Shown here in pieces: positions 1 through 12,350 of a stretch of 64,000 nt of DNA (its first letter is position 1; each line of letters begins with the position of its first letter). Source of the stretch: Glebionis coronaria (lineage: Eukaryota; Streptophyta; Magnoliopsida; Asterales; Asteraceae); assembly GCA_025667525.1 (NCBI GenBank), contig CM046879.1, positions 366,252,639 through 366,316,638 on the forward strand. Reading direction: 5' to 3'. Under the pieces are notes generated by a model that made no database searches, had not been told where the DNA came from, and was given only the letters and a program-made list of their open reading frames with translations. The position numbers were made by a program, and so were the translations under genes.

Positions 1-230
1 ACCGACTTGTTAGTAGTAGACTTGGCACGAATTTTGAGTGTATATAGTGTTAGAACTTTGATATGGATGTACTAAGACAATACTTTTGTTTCAGATCGAA
101 TGAAATATGTATCTTGTCTTGAATTCCATATTGTGCCTTATTTGTATCTTGATTATGAATTCGATCCATATTATATGAATCCTTGGATGGATGAATGCTT
201 AATGCTTTGAAATTGTGGAATTATAGAACT

Positions 231-3221
231 ATGCCGCCCAAGAAGGCTGTGACTGAGGATGATGTACGTAGAATTATTACGGAGCAAGTTACCGCATCTA
301 TGACTGAATTTATGGCAAATGCTAGAAATGAAGCTGGCGGTAGTGGAGCTGGCGGTAGTGGAGCTGGCGGTAGTGGAGCTGGCGGTAGTGGAATTGGCGG
401 TACTAATGTGAATGTGAACGCTAATAATGTGAATGCTAATGCTGGAGGAAATGTAGGAGGACTTGGAACTAATGCACCTGAAGTTGGTGGTTGTACTTAT
501 GTGACGTTCATGAAGTGTGAACCTCTACCTTTTAATGGAACTGAAGGTGCTGTAGGACTAAGCCAGTGGATTGAGAAGATTGAATCGGTGTTTAGGATTA
601 GTAAGTGTAAGGAGGAAGATAAGGTGACTTTTGCTATGGTTACTCTTAAAGGTCGTGCGTTGACTTGGTGGAACGGGAGAATTGCTTTCATGGGTCTTGA
701 TGCTGCTAATGCTACTCCTTGGGCTGAAATCAAGAAGTGGATGACTTTGGAGTTTTGTCCTCGTAGTTTGATCATTAGGTTAGAACAAGAGTTGATTCAT
801 CTGAGAATGAAAGGTGTGGACATTGATAGTTACACGAACCGATTCCATGAGTTGGCCTTGCTATGTCCTCGATTGGTTGAACCCGAAGAGATCCGAATTG
901 AGCAATATGTGAAAGGGTTGACCAGGAATATCCGGGGGGACGTGACATCATCGAAACCACTGACCATTGATGATGCTGTTCGAATGGCTTACCAACTCAT
1001 TGGACAGATAATTCAGGATAAAGAAGATGAAGCCCGTGTAGGTGAGAAAAGAAAGGGAGACGGTGATCGTGTAGATAGAGGTGATAATAGGAAGAATTTC
1101 AATCGCCGTCAGAACCAGAGAAAGGGGAATGCAAATGCTCTTACCAAAAATACACCGCGCAACGATGATAGATGTCTTAAGTGTGGCAACAAGAGGCATG
1201 CTGGCGACTGCTGGAAGTGCCGAAATTGCGGAAAGCTTGGACACAAGGTTGAAAGGTGTAATAAGGGAACGATTTGCTTCAACTGTAATGAAGAAGGTCA
1301 TAGGAAATCGGAATGCCCCAAGTTGAAAGCGATTGTACCTGGAAGAAACCCCCAGGGTGGTATCTACCAACTTGGAACAATTGAGGTGAAGAAAGAGGAT
1401 CCGAATGTCGTTACCGGTACGTTTTTACTCAACAATCATTATGCTGTTGCTTTATTCGATTCGGGTGCCGATAGGAGCTTTGTATCCACTAAATTTAGTG
1501 CCCTTATTGATATTGAACCTGTTGAGATAAGTACCAGTTACGAGGTGGAATTGGCTGATGGTAAATTAGTGAAAACTAATAAGCTATTAGAAGGATGCTC
1601 TCTAAATCTCTTGAACCATTCCTTTCCGATTGATTTGATGTTGATAGAATTAGGTAGTTTTGATATTATTATTGGTATGGATTGGTTGTCGTTGAATAAT
1701 GCTACTATTTTATGTGGAGAGAAGAAGGTTAAGATTCCTCTTAGGAATAGGATGTTAGTAATTGATGGTAGTCGAGGTGAATCCCGTTTGAAAATCGTTT
1801 CATGTATTAAAGTCCAAAAGTACATCAGGAACGGTTGTGAGTTATTCTTAGCTCAAGTGACCGGGAATGAGTCTAGGGAGAAACGATTGGAAGATGTACC
1901 TATTATTTGTGAATTTCCTGAGGTATTTCCTAAAGATTTACCCGGACTTCCACCGATAAGGCAAGTAGAGTTTCGAATCGATTTAATTCCTGGTGCTGCA
2001 CCGGTGGCACGTGCGCCTTACCGATTAGCCCCTTCTGAATTAAAGGAGTTATCTGAGCAACTTAAGGAGTTGTCCGATAAAGGTTTTATTCGACCGAGCT
2101 CGTCGCCTTGGGGAGCTCCAGTCTTATTCGTTAAGAAGAAGGATGGATCTTTTCGTATGTGCATTGATTATAGGGAACTGAATAAGTTGACAATTAAGAA
2201 TCGATATCCTTTACCTAGGATTGATGATTTGTTTGATCAACTGCAAGGATCTAGTGTGTATTCTAAGATAGATTTGCGGTCAGGATATCACCAACTTCGC
2301 GTCCGTGAAGAAGATATTCCTATAACTGCATTTAGAACTCGTTATGGACACTATGAATTTCAAGTAATGCCATTTGGGTTAACTAACGCACCTGTGGTTT
2401 TCATGGATTTAATGAATCGAGTGTGCAAGTCCTACTTGGATAAATTTGTGATTGTGTTTATTGACGATATTCTAATCTATTCTAAGAATGAAGATGAACA
2501 TAGAGAACATTTGAGGATTGTTTTGAAGTTGTTGAAGGATGAAAGGTTGTATGCTAAGTTTTCGAAGTGTGATTTCTGGTTAGATTCTGTGCAATTTCTT
2601 GGTCATGTGATTAACAGAGATGGAATTCATGTTGATCCTACAAAGGTTGAAGCTATTAAGAATTGGTCTGCTCCGACAACGCCAACGGAAGTGCGACAGT
2701 TCTTAGGATTGGCTGGCTATTATAGACGATTCATTAAAGAATTTTCTTTGATAGCTAAACCCTTGACTAAGCTTACTCAGAAGAATAAACCTTTCGTTTG
2801 GGGAAGTGATGAAGATGGAGCATTTCAGACATTGAAGCAAAAATTATGTAGTGCGCCAATCTTATCATTACCCGAAGGGAGTGAAGATTTTGTAGTATAT
2901 TGTGATGCATCTCTTAGAGGTTATGGAGCTGTTTTGATGCAGAGAGAGAAAGTGATAGCTTATGCTTCTAGGCAATTAAGGAAGAATGAGGAGAATTATG
3001 CTACTCATGATCTTGAGTTAGGAGCTGTGGTCTTTGCTCTTAGGTTGTGGAGACATTATCTGTATGGCACCAAGTGTACGGTATTCACCGATCACAAAAG
3101 CCTACAGTATATTCTCGACCAAAAGGAATTGAACATGAGGCAACGAAGATGGATAGAGTTGTTGAGTGATTATGATTGTGATATAAAATATCACCCAGGA
3201 AAAGCCAATGGTTGTTGCTGA
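231..3221 (+). CDS. Chromovirus gag-protease-RT-RNase H (frameshifted)
   Basis: I prefer the ATG at 231, which starts the MPPKK gag N terminus, over an upstream in-frame alternative. Visible in order: a Gly/Ser-rich repeat; the gag capsid domain (about 500-960); cysteine-histidine knuckles (1173-1317), of which the second and third fit CX2CX4HX4C while the first has one residue less before its last Cys; a retropepsin DSGAD motif near 1458; reverse transcriptase with an FIDD active site (about 2457-2486); and RNase H beginning with CDAS near 2901. The frame ends just after the HPGKAN segment that normally runs on into integrase. A 1-base shift near 3205-3215 separates it from the next frame, so the full polyprotein cannot be made from this copy without frameshifting. 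Confidence 0.93.
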   Translation: MPPKKAVTEDDVRRIITEQVTASMTEFMANARNEAGGSGAGGSGAGGSGAGGSGIGGTNVNVNANNVNANAGGNVGGLGTNAPEVGGCTYVTFMKCEPLPFNGTEGAVGLSQWIEKIESVFRISKCKEEDKVTFAMVTLKGRALTWWNGRIAFMGLDAANATPWAEIKKWMTLEFCPRSLIIRLEQELIHLRMKGVDIDSYTNRFHELALLCPRLVEPEEIRIEQYVKGLTRNIRGDVTSSKPLTIDDAVRMAYQLIGQIIQDKEDEARVGEKRKGDGDRVDRGDNRKNFNRRQNQRKGNANALTKNTPRNDDRCLKCGNKRHAGDCWKCRNCGKLGHKVERCNKGTICFNCNEEGHRKSECPKLKAIVPGRNPQGGIYQLGTIEVKKEDPNVVTGTFLLNNHYAVALFDSGADRSFVSTKFSALIDIEPVEISTSYEVELADGKLVKTNKLLEGCSLNLLNHSFPIDLMLIELGSFDIIIGMDWLSLNNATILCGEKKVKIPLRNRMLVIDGSRGESRLKIVSCIKVQKYIRNGCELFLAQVTGNESREKRLEDVPIICEFPEVFPKDLPGLPPIRQVEFRIDLIPGAAPVARAPYRLAPSELKELSEQLKELSDKGFIRPSSSPWGAPVLFVKKKDGSFRMCIDYRELNKLTIKNRYPLPRIDDLFDQLQGSSVYSKIDLRSGYHQLRVREEDIPITAFRTRYGHYEFQVMPFGLTNAPVVFMDLMNRVCKSYLDKFVIVFIDDILIYSKNEDEHREHLRIVLKLLKDERLYAKFSKCDFWLDSVQFLGHVINRDGIHVDPTKVEAIKNWSAPTTPTEVRQFLGLAGYYRRFIKEFSLIAKPLTKLTQKNKPFVWGSDEDGAFQTLKQKLCSAPILSLPEGSEDFVVYCDASLRGYGAVLMQREKVIAYASRQLRKNEENYATHDLELGAVVFALRLWRHYLYGTKCTVFTDHKSLQYILDQKELNMRQRRWIELLSDYDCDIKYHPGKANGCC
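331..395 (+). repeat. Coding minisatellite, 15-bp unit, about four copies
   Basis: A 15-base unit (GGCGGTAGTGGAGCT, with slight variation) repeats about four times and encodes a GAGGS pentapeptide run near the gag N terminus. The period is a multiple of three, so copy-number changes keep the frame. It is probably a flexible linker that expands by slippage. Confidence 0.8.
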
Positions 3222-4740
3222 TGCGTTGAGTAGGAAAGATAGAGAGCCTATCAGGGTGCGTTCTCTAGTCTTGACCGTGCACAATAATTTGCCCGAGCAA
3301 ATTAGAAATGCGCAAATAGAAGCTTGTAAGAAGGAGAATTTTGTTAATGAAGGGTTCCGAGGAGAAGGAGATCCTTTAGAGGTTAGAGCTGATGGAGTGA
3401 AATGTTTAAGAGGTCGTATGTGGATACCTAAGTTTGGAGGCTTAAGAGATTTGGTTATGTTAGAATCCCATAAATTTAAGTATTCCATTCATCCGGGATC
3501 TGATAAGATGTACCATGATCTGAAGAAGTTGTACTGGTGGCCGAATATGAAAGCTGACATAGCTATGTATGTTCTTCAATGCTTGACTTGTGCTAGAGTT
3601 AAAGCTGAACATCAAAAGCCATCAGGACTACTTCAACAACCAAAGATTCCTGAATGGAAGTGGGAGCGAATTACAATGGACTTTATCACCAAGCTTCCTA
3701 GAACATCATCTGGAAACAATTCGATTTGGGTTATTGTCGATAGACTGACCAAATCAGCACACTTCATTCCGGTTAAGGAGCAGTTCTCACTGGAGAAGCT
3801 GACTCGAATATACCTTGATAATGTTGTATGCAAGCATGGAGTGCATGTATCGATCATTTCAGATCGAGATCCTAGATTCGCATCGAATTTTTGGAAATCT
3901 CTCCAAAGATCTTTGGGAACGAATCTCGATATGAGCACTGCTTATCACCCCCAGACTGATGGGCAGAGTGAAAGGACGATACAAACACTGGAAGATATGT
4001 TGAGAGCTTGTGTGTTAGACTTTGGTAAGAATTGGGATAAACATTTGTCGTTAGCAGAGTTTTCATATAACAATAGTTACCATTCTAGTATTAAGGCTGC
4101 ACCGTTTGAAGCTTTGTATGGTAGGAAGTGTAGATCTCCTGTATGTTGGAGTGAGGTTGGGGATACCCAGCTCACGGGACCGGAATTGATCCGGGAGACT
4201 ACGGAGATGATAGTTCAGATTAAGAAGAGGTTGTTGACTGCCCGTAGTAGACAGAAAAGTTACGCGGATGTGCGGCGGAAGCCAATGGAGTTTGAAGTGG
4301 GTGACCGAGTAATGTTGAAAGTATCGCCATGGAAAGGCGTTATAAGATTTGGAAAACAAGGAAAATTGAATCCCCGTTATATTGGACCCTTTAAGATTCT
4401 ATCTAGAGTAGGTCCGGTGGCTTACAAACTAGAGTTACCCCCAGAACTTCATGGTGTTCACAACACATTCCATGTATCTAATCTGAAGAAATGTTTAGCA
4501 GTGAGTGATGAGAAAATTCCGTTAGGTAAGGTTCGAATAGATGGGAAGTTGCATTTTATCGAAGAGCCCGTAGAAGTTATGGACCATGAGGTAAAGCAAC
4601 TGAAACAAAGTCGGATACCTATTGTTAAGATCCGATGGAATTCAAAGCATGGACCGGAGTATACTTGGGAACGAGAGGATGAAATGTGGAAGAAATATCC
4701 GCACCTCTTCGATTTCAATAAGAAACGAACATCCAAATGA
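3208..4740 (+). CDS. Chromovirus integrase with C-terminal chromodomain
   Basis: The protein starts at the end of the RNase H/integrase linker (VVADALSRK). It has the HHCC zinc-binding region (about 3485-3600) and a DDE core with Asp at 3679-3681, Asp at 3862-3864 and Glu at 3970-3972 (QSERTIQ context). After the core comes the GPF/Y-type C-terminal region (YIGPFKIL), then a chromodomain (about 4555-4710) with the aromatic RIPIVKIRW and YTWERE segments. In chromoviruses this domain is thought to steer integration to particular chromatin. The frame itself is uninterrupted; only its link to the upstream pol frame is broken by the nearby frameshift. Confidence 0.93.
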   Translation: MVVADALSRKDREPIRVRSLVLTVHNNLPEQIRNAQIEACKKENFVNEGFRGEGDPLEVRADGVKCLRGRMWIPKFGGLRDLVMLESHKFKYSIHPGSDKMYHDLKKLYWWPNMKADIAMYVLQCLTCARVKAEHQKPSGLLQQPKIPEWKWERITMDFITKLPRTSSGNNSIWVIVDRLTKSAHFIPVKEQFSLEKLTRIYLDNVVCKHGVHVSIISDRDPRFASNFWKSLQRSLGTNLDMSTAYHPQTDGQSERTIQTLEDMLRACVLDFGKNWDKHLSLAEFSYNNSYHSSIKAAPFEALYGRKCRSPVCWSEVGDTQLTGPELIRETTEMIVQIKKRLLTARSRQKSYADVRRKPMEFEVGDRVMLKVSPWKGVIRFGKQGKLNPRYIGPFKILSRVGPVAYKLELPPELHGVHNTFHVSNLKKCLAVSDEKIPLGKVRIDGKLHFIEEPVEVMDHEVKQLKQSRIPIVKIRWNSKHGPEYTWEREDEMWKKYPHLFDFNKKRTSK

Positions 4741-4769
4741 AATGGATCACGAGGACGTTGATCCCTTTT

Positions 4770-4781
4770 AGGAGGAAAAGC
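4770..4781 (+). other. Polypurine tract of the chromovirus
   Basis: The purine-rich run AGGAGGAAAAGC lies directly before the TGTGAC start of the 3' LTR. This is the expected plus-strand priming site for reverse transcription. Confidence 0.8.
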
Positions 4782-7700
4782 TGTGACAAATCTAACATTT
4801 TCAGGTAGTTAAATATTTTCTCGTATAATATTTTGAAACTTATTTTTATGTTGGTTGACGAACTCACAACTTACGGATTTAAATTTGGGCTTACGTGCAT
4901 AATTTGGCGTCTTTTACGACTAAACCGGAAACCTTAGGATTACGTATTTACGTTTTTGAACTCCGTTTTTGATGAGACAATTTTTATTGGATTCGTTTTG
5001 TGACGGTGATTCATAATTTATAAAAACGTTTTTCGTAAAACGACCCGAGGGCACGCAAATCGAGAAAACTAGAATCGAGAAATACCCGTAAACTAGTGAG
5101 ATGGGACAAAACACTTTGCCCCATCCCACTAGCTTATATGGGACGGCAAAATGACTCACCACACATAGGTGGCACAAGTCTTAACTTGTTTATACAAGTG
5201 TAAGCTTTAGCTTACACTTTAAGCCAACACATCTTACCACTTAACAAAACTAGCTAGTAGTTTTCATCCTTACCATTTCCTACATGCAATCCACTCTAAA
5301 ACTCTCTCTACTTCCACCCTTGTGCCGTCCCAAATCAAGCAACAAACATCCCCTTTGATCTTTTCTAGCTACAAACCACATGTTTACTAGTCCTATTAAG
5401 GTGTTTCCTTGAAGCCTTGATCATTTGGTGGCCATATAACCAACTTTGGAGGTGATTTGCTTGTGTCCTATGGCTTATTTTCCAACATATTTTCTTGATA
5501 TTTGATGTTCTTGGAGATACTTGTTGTGTTCATCAAGTTCTTGCCTTCCTAAAACAAGAAATCCACTTGGATTGGTAAAGAAGATCATCCTCTACATTTT
5601 TCTCTTATTATTTTGTAAAGAACAAATGTATTTTCTTTCATTTTGTATATGTATATGATGTATATATGATGATAAAAATGTTGTGTGGGGATCAAGTGTT
5701 GATAAACATGCTTAAAAATGATGATAACCATAAGAAATGAAGCTAAAATCATGACTAATTAGTTGGCTGTATAAAAACAGTAGATAACTAAATGATGAAC
5801 TGATAAAAATGCATGGTTTGATCTATTTACAGTAAGTAGGTGATGTTATACACATGTGAGAGTTGTCCATGCAATGGAATCAAAATAATGAGTGAGATAT
5901 GATCAAAACAAGTTAGGTGGTACAATCTGAATAAGCAGTTTTGTAGGGACTGTTAAGGCAACTTAAACTCAAAATGGGCAGTAGCTATAACTAAGTTATA
6001 TTTAGCACATATTATGAAGAAGTTGTCATCTAAAAATGAGCTTCTAAGTCATTGTAGAACTCTAGATATGATAAAAATGGTGAATGAGAAGTTAAAAATC
6101 AGATTTTTGAAATAATGTTTATTATTATTATATAAGCACTCACTTTATAATTTATAAAATGTAAAGTATAAACCCACTAACTTATAAAACTTATTTATAT
6201 AAATGTATAAAAGGTTAATTAAATGGGTAAAATATATAAATGGTGGTAAAAGTAATATTTATAAGTAATAAAAACTATAAACTTGATTTTTACGACTTTT
6301 TCGGCTATCGCCGTGAAATTAACGTTTTTCATCGAATAAAACTTAGACGACCAAACCCGTCTAATGTAAAGTTTATAAAAGTTGTATACTGATGTATAAG
6401 TAACTAATACAAGTAAAAACCGATAAAACCCGAACTATAAGAATTACGGACATTTACGAGCTAACTAAACCTATTAGACTAATAATTGGACTTAATAAGA
6501 TAAATACTTGTAAAAAGAGCTTATTGGGCTTAACCCAATAGGGCCCAAAATGAAAGATATATATACTGATCATATAGGTATAAAATGGGTAAAAACAAGT
6601 TAAAGAACTTATAAAAGACTTAATGAACTTAAAATAGGTAAAATCGATAAAACTAGTGAACTAGTAGGACGATACTAAAACATAAACGCTAAAATGAGTA
6701 AATGAGGATTTATAAACCCACTTGATCATCATCATATGTACAAAATCATCATATGTATATTGTTATTTTGATAAATGTCATTGGACCGAGTCTAAGACCG
6801 ATTATTATTTATATAGGTTTCCGTGACCGAAGCACGCCCGTAGCCGATAATCCGCCTTTCATTAACAACGTGAGTTCATAGCCTCGCACTCTTTTAAATG
6901 TTTTATAAAATGATTTGTAAACCCGCGAGGGAGATAACATGCTAGATATTTATAAATAGAACACAAGTAGTCCCGATTGTATGCTTAATGAGATGGACCC
7001 GAATGATGCTATGACCCTTTATTCGAGACTAAAAGGATTATTAGTAGTTAGGTTATGTCACTTAAAGTCCCATTAGCATGAATTGTGAACTACCGGGTTT
7101 TGGTAGACGCTTATGCATTTGATAGTACTATTTGGGGACGATCACCCCAGTTCGCGCCTTGACGGTTGATCCCCGTCGTGCCACATTGATTGGTAAGCGA
7201 ATTTATGTATGAGAAGATTCCATAGCGTGATTTTTGTGACGACACGCTAACTTAGATGGGCAAATTGTTTGTCGGGTTCGCGGCCCGCTGTTTTCACAGT
7301 AAGGTAACAATGTCATGCGGCTAATAATAATCCTATAATCTATAATCTATACGACATGTATAATCTAAATAAACGATAACGACGCTATTACGCTGAATAT
7401 ATTACCTATCATGGTAATATAGAGACTACGGTCTCATGGACGGTTTCAGATGTATGCTTGATTTATATATTGCCTGACTAGCAATATGTGGACTTACTTC
7501 CGATATTATACTTGTGTTCTGATTTTAAATGATTGTAAATGATTGTTTTATATAACGGTTTTTATTAAACTCTATGAATTCACTCGGCATTCGCTGATAT
7601 GATTTTTGCATGTTTTCTATCTCAGGTGCTTGAAGGTAATCCGGATGGAGATCGACTCTGATGGCCCACACTTAATATTAAAAATGTTCATTCGATCTGT

Positions 7701-7890
7701 GTTTTGTAAACTTAATGACCTGTATAATTTGGGACCTGTTGTACACTTTCAAACCTTTTTATCGAATGAATGTTTGTTAAACCTTGTACAACCATTTTTA
7801 TGTGTTGTCTATGATTGGAGTTATTGTGCTATCCCGTAACACTCTGAAAGACCCTTCCGCTGTACCGATACGAAAAATGAGAGTGTTACA
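4782..7890 (+). repeat. 3' LTR of the chromovirus (3,109 bp)
   Basis: It begins TGTGACA after the polypurine tract and ends TGTTACA at 7890, where copia-derived sequence resumes, so it has TG...CA termini. It is AT-rich, and I see no convincing protein in its 3.1 kb. No TATA box stands out. LTRs of several kilobases are usual for this clade. The 5' partner is outside the window, so LTR identity and age cannot be judged. Confidence 0.85.
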
Positions 7891-8751
7891 CTTGTCAACG
7901 TTTGCCAAAGCCATGTCAGCGTCTAAATTGGTCATAACAACGCTTGGAAAAATACTTGTCAGCGTCCAAAAATAAAAGTAATAAAAATGAAAAAGGACCT
8001 TAACAAAGTAATTTATCCTAGTGAACAGAACCTATAAATTGATAATTATTATAGGGCGGCAAGCACTATCCAGTTATGCACACTTGCTTATGCAAGATAG
8101 ACATAACAGTCCTTTAGTGTCCCTTGCTAACCAAAATTCTTAACAATTAAGTTATCTCATAAAATTCCTTGTAACTCCCAGATAAAACCCATTATAAGTC
8201 ATTCCCAAGTCTCCCAACAGACCACATCCAATTCTAGGCCAAAAATGTCTTGGCAGCATGCATAGTATATTAACTTTGCATGCTACAGTGCCTCATGATT
8301 TAGTAAACTAACTCATACTCACCTGTGGACACAATCTAGAATTGTGATAAGAGTATTATAAGAATACCCAAAAGTCCTAAAGGTTCCTAAAACCTCCCCT
8401 TAAACTGTGATACATATGTTGCCCAATAATATGCATGAATATGAAAATTTATGTCAAGATAGGAATATAAATATTCCAACCATCATCCATAAATTGAAAC
8501 ATGCGCGAATGATTCTCCAAGGATCCATAAGCAACTCTGTATCCAATGGTACAATGCTAACAACGCCTGCACACTTAGATCAAAAACCACAAAACTAACA
8601 TTGTTGCTGACAACGTCACGATAACACTTGTCAGCGTTAAGGTAACCTTTGTCAGCGTTAGACAAATATAGTGGAAAATCTAACTTTTCAACAAGACCAA
8701 TAACAATGCATATCATGTACATACTTTTACAAAAAGATCCCAAAACACATA
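7891..8751 (-). other. Copia-1 post-pol region, hairpin-rich, no gene seen
   Basis: The 860 bases after the pol stop contain no convincing protein. They hold five exact TGTCARCG words plus variants, and several perfect inverted repeats: CTTGC/GCAAG (about 8091-8105) nested inside GTTATG/CATAAC, CTTAA/TTAAG (about 8139), AGCATGCA/TGCATGCT (about 8256-8285) and CACAAT/ATTGTG (8330-8346). The rest of this region and the 3' LTR should lie left of the chromovirus, outside the window. Confidence 0.7.
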
Positions 8752-10239
8752 TTAAGTGAGATTGATCATTCCAATACTTGTTACCAAGTATTGAAACCTT
8801 CCAGCATCAAAAGGTTTAGTTAATAAATCAGACACATTTTCTTCTGTGTCAACCCTATCTGGTTGTATTAAACCCTTTTCAAAACAATCCCTTATAAAAT
8901 GATGTCTAATTTCTATGTGTTTTGTTTTAGAATGATGTACAGGATTTTTAATAATGCATAAAGTACTGTTATTGTCTACAAAAATCTTGGTATGCATGAA
9001 ATTATACCCATAATCCAACAGCTGTTTCTGAATCCATAAGACTTGTCCACAACAAGCAGCTGCAGCTACATACTCTGCTTCAGTTGTAGAATTGGCCACC
9101 ACTGTTTGTTTCTTGCATTGCCAAGATATCAACCTACTCCCAAGAAACTGACATCCACCAGTTGTAGATTTTCTATCAAATTTATCACCACCATAGTCAC
9201 TGTCTGAATATGCAATAAGCTCCAATTGTGAATCTTTTGGATACCATAATCCAAGATATGGATAACATCTGAGGTACCTAAAGATTCTCTTGACAGCATA
9301 AAGGTGACACTCTTTGGGAGTCACTAGATGGCGTGCACATGCACACACAACAAACATAATATCAGGTCTTGAGGCTGTGAGATACATCAATGAACCAATC
9401 ATTGATCTATAGTGCCTGACATCCACATCTTTTCCATCTCCAACTTTTCCCCAAGGGTGTTCTCTATCCATATGAATAGTAGCCCTCTTTTCATGTGGAG
9501 AAAAGCCAAACTTCTTCAAGATTTCTGCCACATATTTATCCTGAGAGATGAAGATACCATCTTCTTTCTGCAGAACTTGTAACCCTAGAAAGAAGATCAT
9601 CTCCCCCAATGCAATCATCTTGAATTTGTCTGTCATAAGCTTGGAAAAGTCTTCACTCATCTTTGGATTGGTGGAGCCAAAGATGATATCATCCACAAAA
9701 ACCTGAACAAGTAAGACACCCTTACCAGTCTTCTTTGTAAATAATGTCTGGTCTATGGTGCCGCTTTTGAATCCATTTTCCACCAGATAAGTGGACAATG
9801 TGCCATACCATGCTCTTGGGGCCTGATGAAGTCCATACATAGCTTTCTTGACTCTATACACCTTGTCTGGATGTTCTGGATCTTCAAAACCAGGAGGCTT
9901 CATGACATACACCTCCTCAAAAATTGTGCCATATAGAAAAGCACTCTTCACATCCATTTGATAGACAGTGAAGCTCATGCAGGAAGCATAGGCTAGAAAT
10001 ATCCTTATAGCCTCAATCCTTGCAACTGGTGCAAAGACCTCCTCATAGTCTATCCCTTCCTCTTGTGTATATCCTTGAGCCACTAAACGTGCCTTGTTTC
10101 TGACCGCAATGCCTCTTTCATCTTTCTTGTTTCTAAGAACCCATCTTGTCCCAATAGGTCTGACATATCTGGGACAATCAACCAGCTCCCAAACATCCTG
10201 AATAGCAAATTGGTGAAGCTCATCCTGCATTGCTTCCAC
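8752..10239 (-). CDS. Copia-1 reverse transcriptase and RNase H
   Basis: A 495-residue frame covers the copia RT (RVT_2 type) from just before [14 protein letters not shown]. The VDD active site is encoded near 9688-9693 (FVDDIIFGS). The RNase H signature AYSDSDYGG is near 9190-9215, followed by [11 protein letters not shown], the TEAEYVAA segment and a C-terminal [11 protein letters not shown] region. Known role: copies element RNA to DNA and degrades the RNA strand in the particle. Apart from an in-frame TAG that separates it from the integrase frame upstream, this part looks intact, including its catalytic residues. Confidence 0.93.
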   Translation of the reverse strand: MEAMQDELHQFAIQDVWELVDCPRYVRPIGTRWVLRNKKDERGIAVRNKARLVAQGYTQEEGIDYEEVFAPVARIEAIRIFLAYASCMSFTVYQMDVKSAFLYGTIFEEVYVMKPPGFEDPEHPDKVYRVKKAMYGLHQAPRAWYGTLSTYLVENGFKSGTIDQTLFTKKTGKGVLLVQVFVDDIIFGSTNPKMSEDFSKLMTDKFKMIALGEMIFFLGLQVLQKEDGIFISQDKYVAEILKKFGFSPHEKRATIHMDREHPWGKVGDGKDVDVRHYRSMIGSLMYLTASRPDIMFVVCACARHLVTPKECHLYAVKRIFRYLRCYPYLGLWYPKDSQLELIAYSDSDYGGDKFDRKSTTGGCQFLGSRLISWQCKKQTVVANSTTEAEYVAAAACCGQVLWIQKQLLDYGYNFMHTKIFVDNNSTLCIIKNPVHHSKTKHIEIRHHFIRDCFEKGLIQPDRVDTEENVSDLLTKPFDAGRFQYLVTSIGMINLT

Positions 10240-11586
10240 CTAACTTGGTTCTTTGAGAGCATCAAAAATCTTCTTGGGTTCCTGTTGTGACAGAAAACAG
10301 GTAAACAAACATGCTTGAACAAGAGGGGTATCAACCTTCTTGTGTATATTGGCAATAAATCCTCCAAGACTCTGATGAGATCTTCTAGTCTGAACAGGAG
10401 ACATCACATCTCCAATAATTTGAGAAGTGGGGTGATTCTTCATTGTAGAAGTAAGAACTCCTCCCTTAAAAATTTTGTTGTCTTCAATCTCATCATCCAT
10501 GTTACCAATATCTTCTTTAGACTCTCTTCCATCAATATCTGTATGAACCTCTTCATTTCTGTTTGAAGGTTCACCTTGTTCAACGCCTGAACCAAGGTTG
10601 TCAGCGTTTGATCCATCCACGCCTGAAATGGTGTTGTCAACGTTTGAGCCATCAACGCCTGAATTTGTCCTGTCAGCGCCCGATTTTCCTTTGTCAGCGC
10701 CTGAAGGACCATGCATGTTGTTAACTGGTGATACTTGGGGACCACCATTTTCCTTTCCAGCAGCAGCAGCAAAAGCATCTGTCCATATAGGAACAGTAAC
10801 ATACTTAAGTGTGGGAGATGACTTGTCTGCTTGTGATCCAACCTCTACATTAACCTGTGTACCTGAAACATCAACAACTGGTTCTTCCACAACATTTGAA
10901 GTTACCTTCACAATGTCTGGATTAGTAACAGGCATATAATTCAAAGTCCTAGATAGAGGTTCCAAGTCAAACAACCAATTTGGACCACTTTCAGGATCAC
11001 TAGGTTTACTCTCTAAAAACCTAACATGTACTTTCTCAAGTATACGTTTTTCCTTCTTAAGGTAAACTCTATATCCCTTACTCTGCACTGAATAACCCAT
11101 GAAATAGCCTTCATCACCTTTAGCACTAAATTTACCTAAGGCATCACTAGTATCCAACACAACTACATGACAGCCAAAAGGTTTAAGAAAACCAATATTA
11201 GGTTTCCTTACCCAAAGTAACTCATAAGGTGTTTTGTTATGTATCTTGTTGACCAATGCTCTATTCTGAACATAACAAGCTGTATTCACAGCCTCAGCCC
11301 AAAAAGCTATGGGAAAGTGAGCATCAGCCAACATAGTCCTGGCTGCTTCAATTAGGGTTCTATTCTTTCTCTCAGCAACCCCATTTTGCTGTGGGGTTCT
11401 GGCAATACTAAACTGCCTAGTAATCCCTTTCTTGGCACAAAAATAATCCAAAAGTTTATTTCTAAACTCACCACCATTATCACTTCTAAACATTTTAACT
11501 TCATTACCACTTTTCTTTTCTATTTGGTTAATAAAGTTAATTGAAGTATCAGCAGTGTCACTTTCATAGCTAAAAAGAAAGTCCAA
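10240..11586 (-). CDS. Copia-1 integrase core, C-terminal domain and motif-rich linker
   Basis: The frame holds the second Asp of the integrase core (RSDNGGEF, near 11470), the Glu (PQQNGVAERKNR, near 11365) and the downstream TPYELLW and FGCHVVV segments. It then runs into a low-complexity linker (about 10560-10720) of repeated SGVDGSN/SGADR-like peptides. That linker is encoded largely by copies of the TGTCARCG word. It ends at an in-frame TAG directly before the RT frame. The first catalytic Asp lies in the preceding frame, so integrase is split by a frameshift near 11520-11590. Confidence 0.9.
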   Translation of the reverse strand: MDFLFSYESDTADTSINFINQIEKKSGNEVKMFRSDNGGEFRNKLLDYFCAKKGITRQFSIARTPQQNGVAERKNRTLIEAARTMLADAHFPIAFWAEAVNTACYVQNRALVNKIHNKTPYELLWVRKPNIGFLKPFGCHVVVLDTSDALGKFSAKGDEGYFMGYSVQSKGYRVYLKKEKRILEKVHVRFLESKPSDPESGPNWLFDLEPLSRTLNYMPVTNPDIVKVTSNVVEEPVVDVSGTQVNVEVGSQADKSSPTLKYVTVPIWTDAFAAAAGKENGGPQVSPVNNMHGPSGADKGKSGADRTNSGVDGSNVDNTISGVDGSNADNLGSGVEQGEPSNRNEEVHTDIDGRESKEDIGNMDDEIEDNKIFKGGVLTSTMKNHPTSQIIGDVMSPVQTRRSHQSLGGFIANIHKKVDTPLVQACLFTCFLSQQEPKKIFDALKEPS

Positions 11587-12350
11587 GTAAACCTAGAAAA
11601 GTCATCTATGATGACAAAGCAGTATGATTTACCATTCAAACTCTCTATATTAGTTGGACCAAACAGGTCCATATGCAGCAAGTGAAGTGGTTTAGAACTA
11701 GAGTGCACATATTTAGACTTAAATGAGACCTTGTGATGTTTGCCTTTAAGGCATGCAACACAAGAGTGGTCATTGTGGAAAGCCTTTTCAGGAAAACCAT
11801 CAACCAAACCCAGTCTCACAAGTCTGTTTATATTTTTGAAGTTAATGTGCCCTAGTCTCCTGTGCCATAGGTTACTCTCATCAACTAAAGCTTTAGCATA
11901 AAAACATGACATATTATTATTCATCCTAATACCATTAAGATTGACATTATAAATGTCCTTATGCCTAGGTGTTCTATAGTCAATAAATTTCTCATCTGGT
12001 ATTTTAAAATCCTTGCTCAACACCAAGCATTCAGTATCAGTGAAAAGAACCTTATTTTTGTTATCACAAACTTGTGATACACTAAAAAGATTATAATCAA
12101 GTTCTTTTACCAGAAAGACGTTTTCAAAACGCAAGTTTTTGGTGAGAAGAGTTCCTTTGCCTGTGATAGTTCCATATCCGCCTCCAAAGTAAACTTTATC
12201 ACCATCCTTAATGGGAGTGAAGTTTGTCAGATAATCTTCCTTCCCAGTCATGTGCCTAGAGCATCCACTATCCCAATAGCCATAATCATTCACCTGTTTT
12301 TGAATGCCCTGCACATAAAGAAAACAAATTAGTTTTCTTTGGGAACCCAA
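11520..12350 (-). CDS. Copia-1 protease and start of integrase
   Basis: The copia protease signature DSGCSRHMTG is encoded at about 12240-12270. It is followed by the GAG-pre-integrase region with the zinc-binding NLWHRRLGH and CVACLKGKHH segments, and then by HMDLFGP, which carries the first catalytic Asp of integrase (near 11660). The frame then leaves the integrase core early, and the core continues in another frame. Start assignment is arbitrary because in the element this is an internal part of one polyprotein. Confidence 0.9.
   Translation of the reverse strand: MGSQRKLICFLYVQGIQKQVNDYGYWDSGCSRHMTGKEDYLTNFTPIKDGDKVYFGGGYGTITGKGTLLTKNLRFENVFLVKELDYNLFSVSQVCDNKNKVLFTDTECLVLSKDFKIPDEKFIDYRTPRHKDIYNVNLNGIRMNNNMSCFYAKALVDESNLWHRRLGHINFKNINRLVRLGLVDGFPEKAFHNDHSCVACLKGKHHKVSFKSKYVHSSSKPLHLLHMDLFGPTNIESLNGKSYCFVIIDDFSRFTWTFFLAMKVTLLILQLTLLTK

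Larger units (their letters stand above)
1..7890 (+). mobile_element. Ty3/gypsy chromovirus (Tekay/Del-like), 3' portion
   Basis: Domain order gag, protease, RT, RNase H, integrase, chromodomain is that of a plant chromovirus. The 5' LTR and primer-binding site lie upstream of the window; bases 1-230 are the untranslated leader. The 3' LTR ends at 7890, and the next base belongs to a copia element on the other strand, so this element is inserted into Copia-1. The expected 5-bp target duplication at the right edge would be cttgt (7891-7895), but its left partner is outside the window. Clade assignment is from general similarity of the protein motifs. Confidence 0.9.

Noticed and set aside
7606..7975. 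Small plus-strand open frames at the end of the chromovirus LTR
   Set aside because: They cross the LTR boundary at 7890 or lie inside the LTR, and lack any recognisable protein feature.
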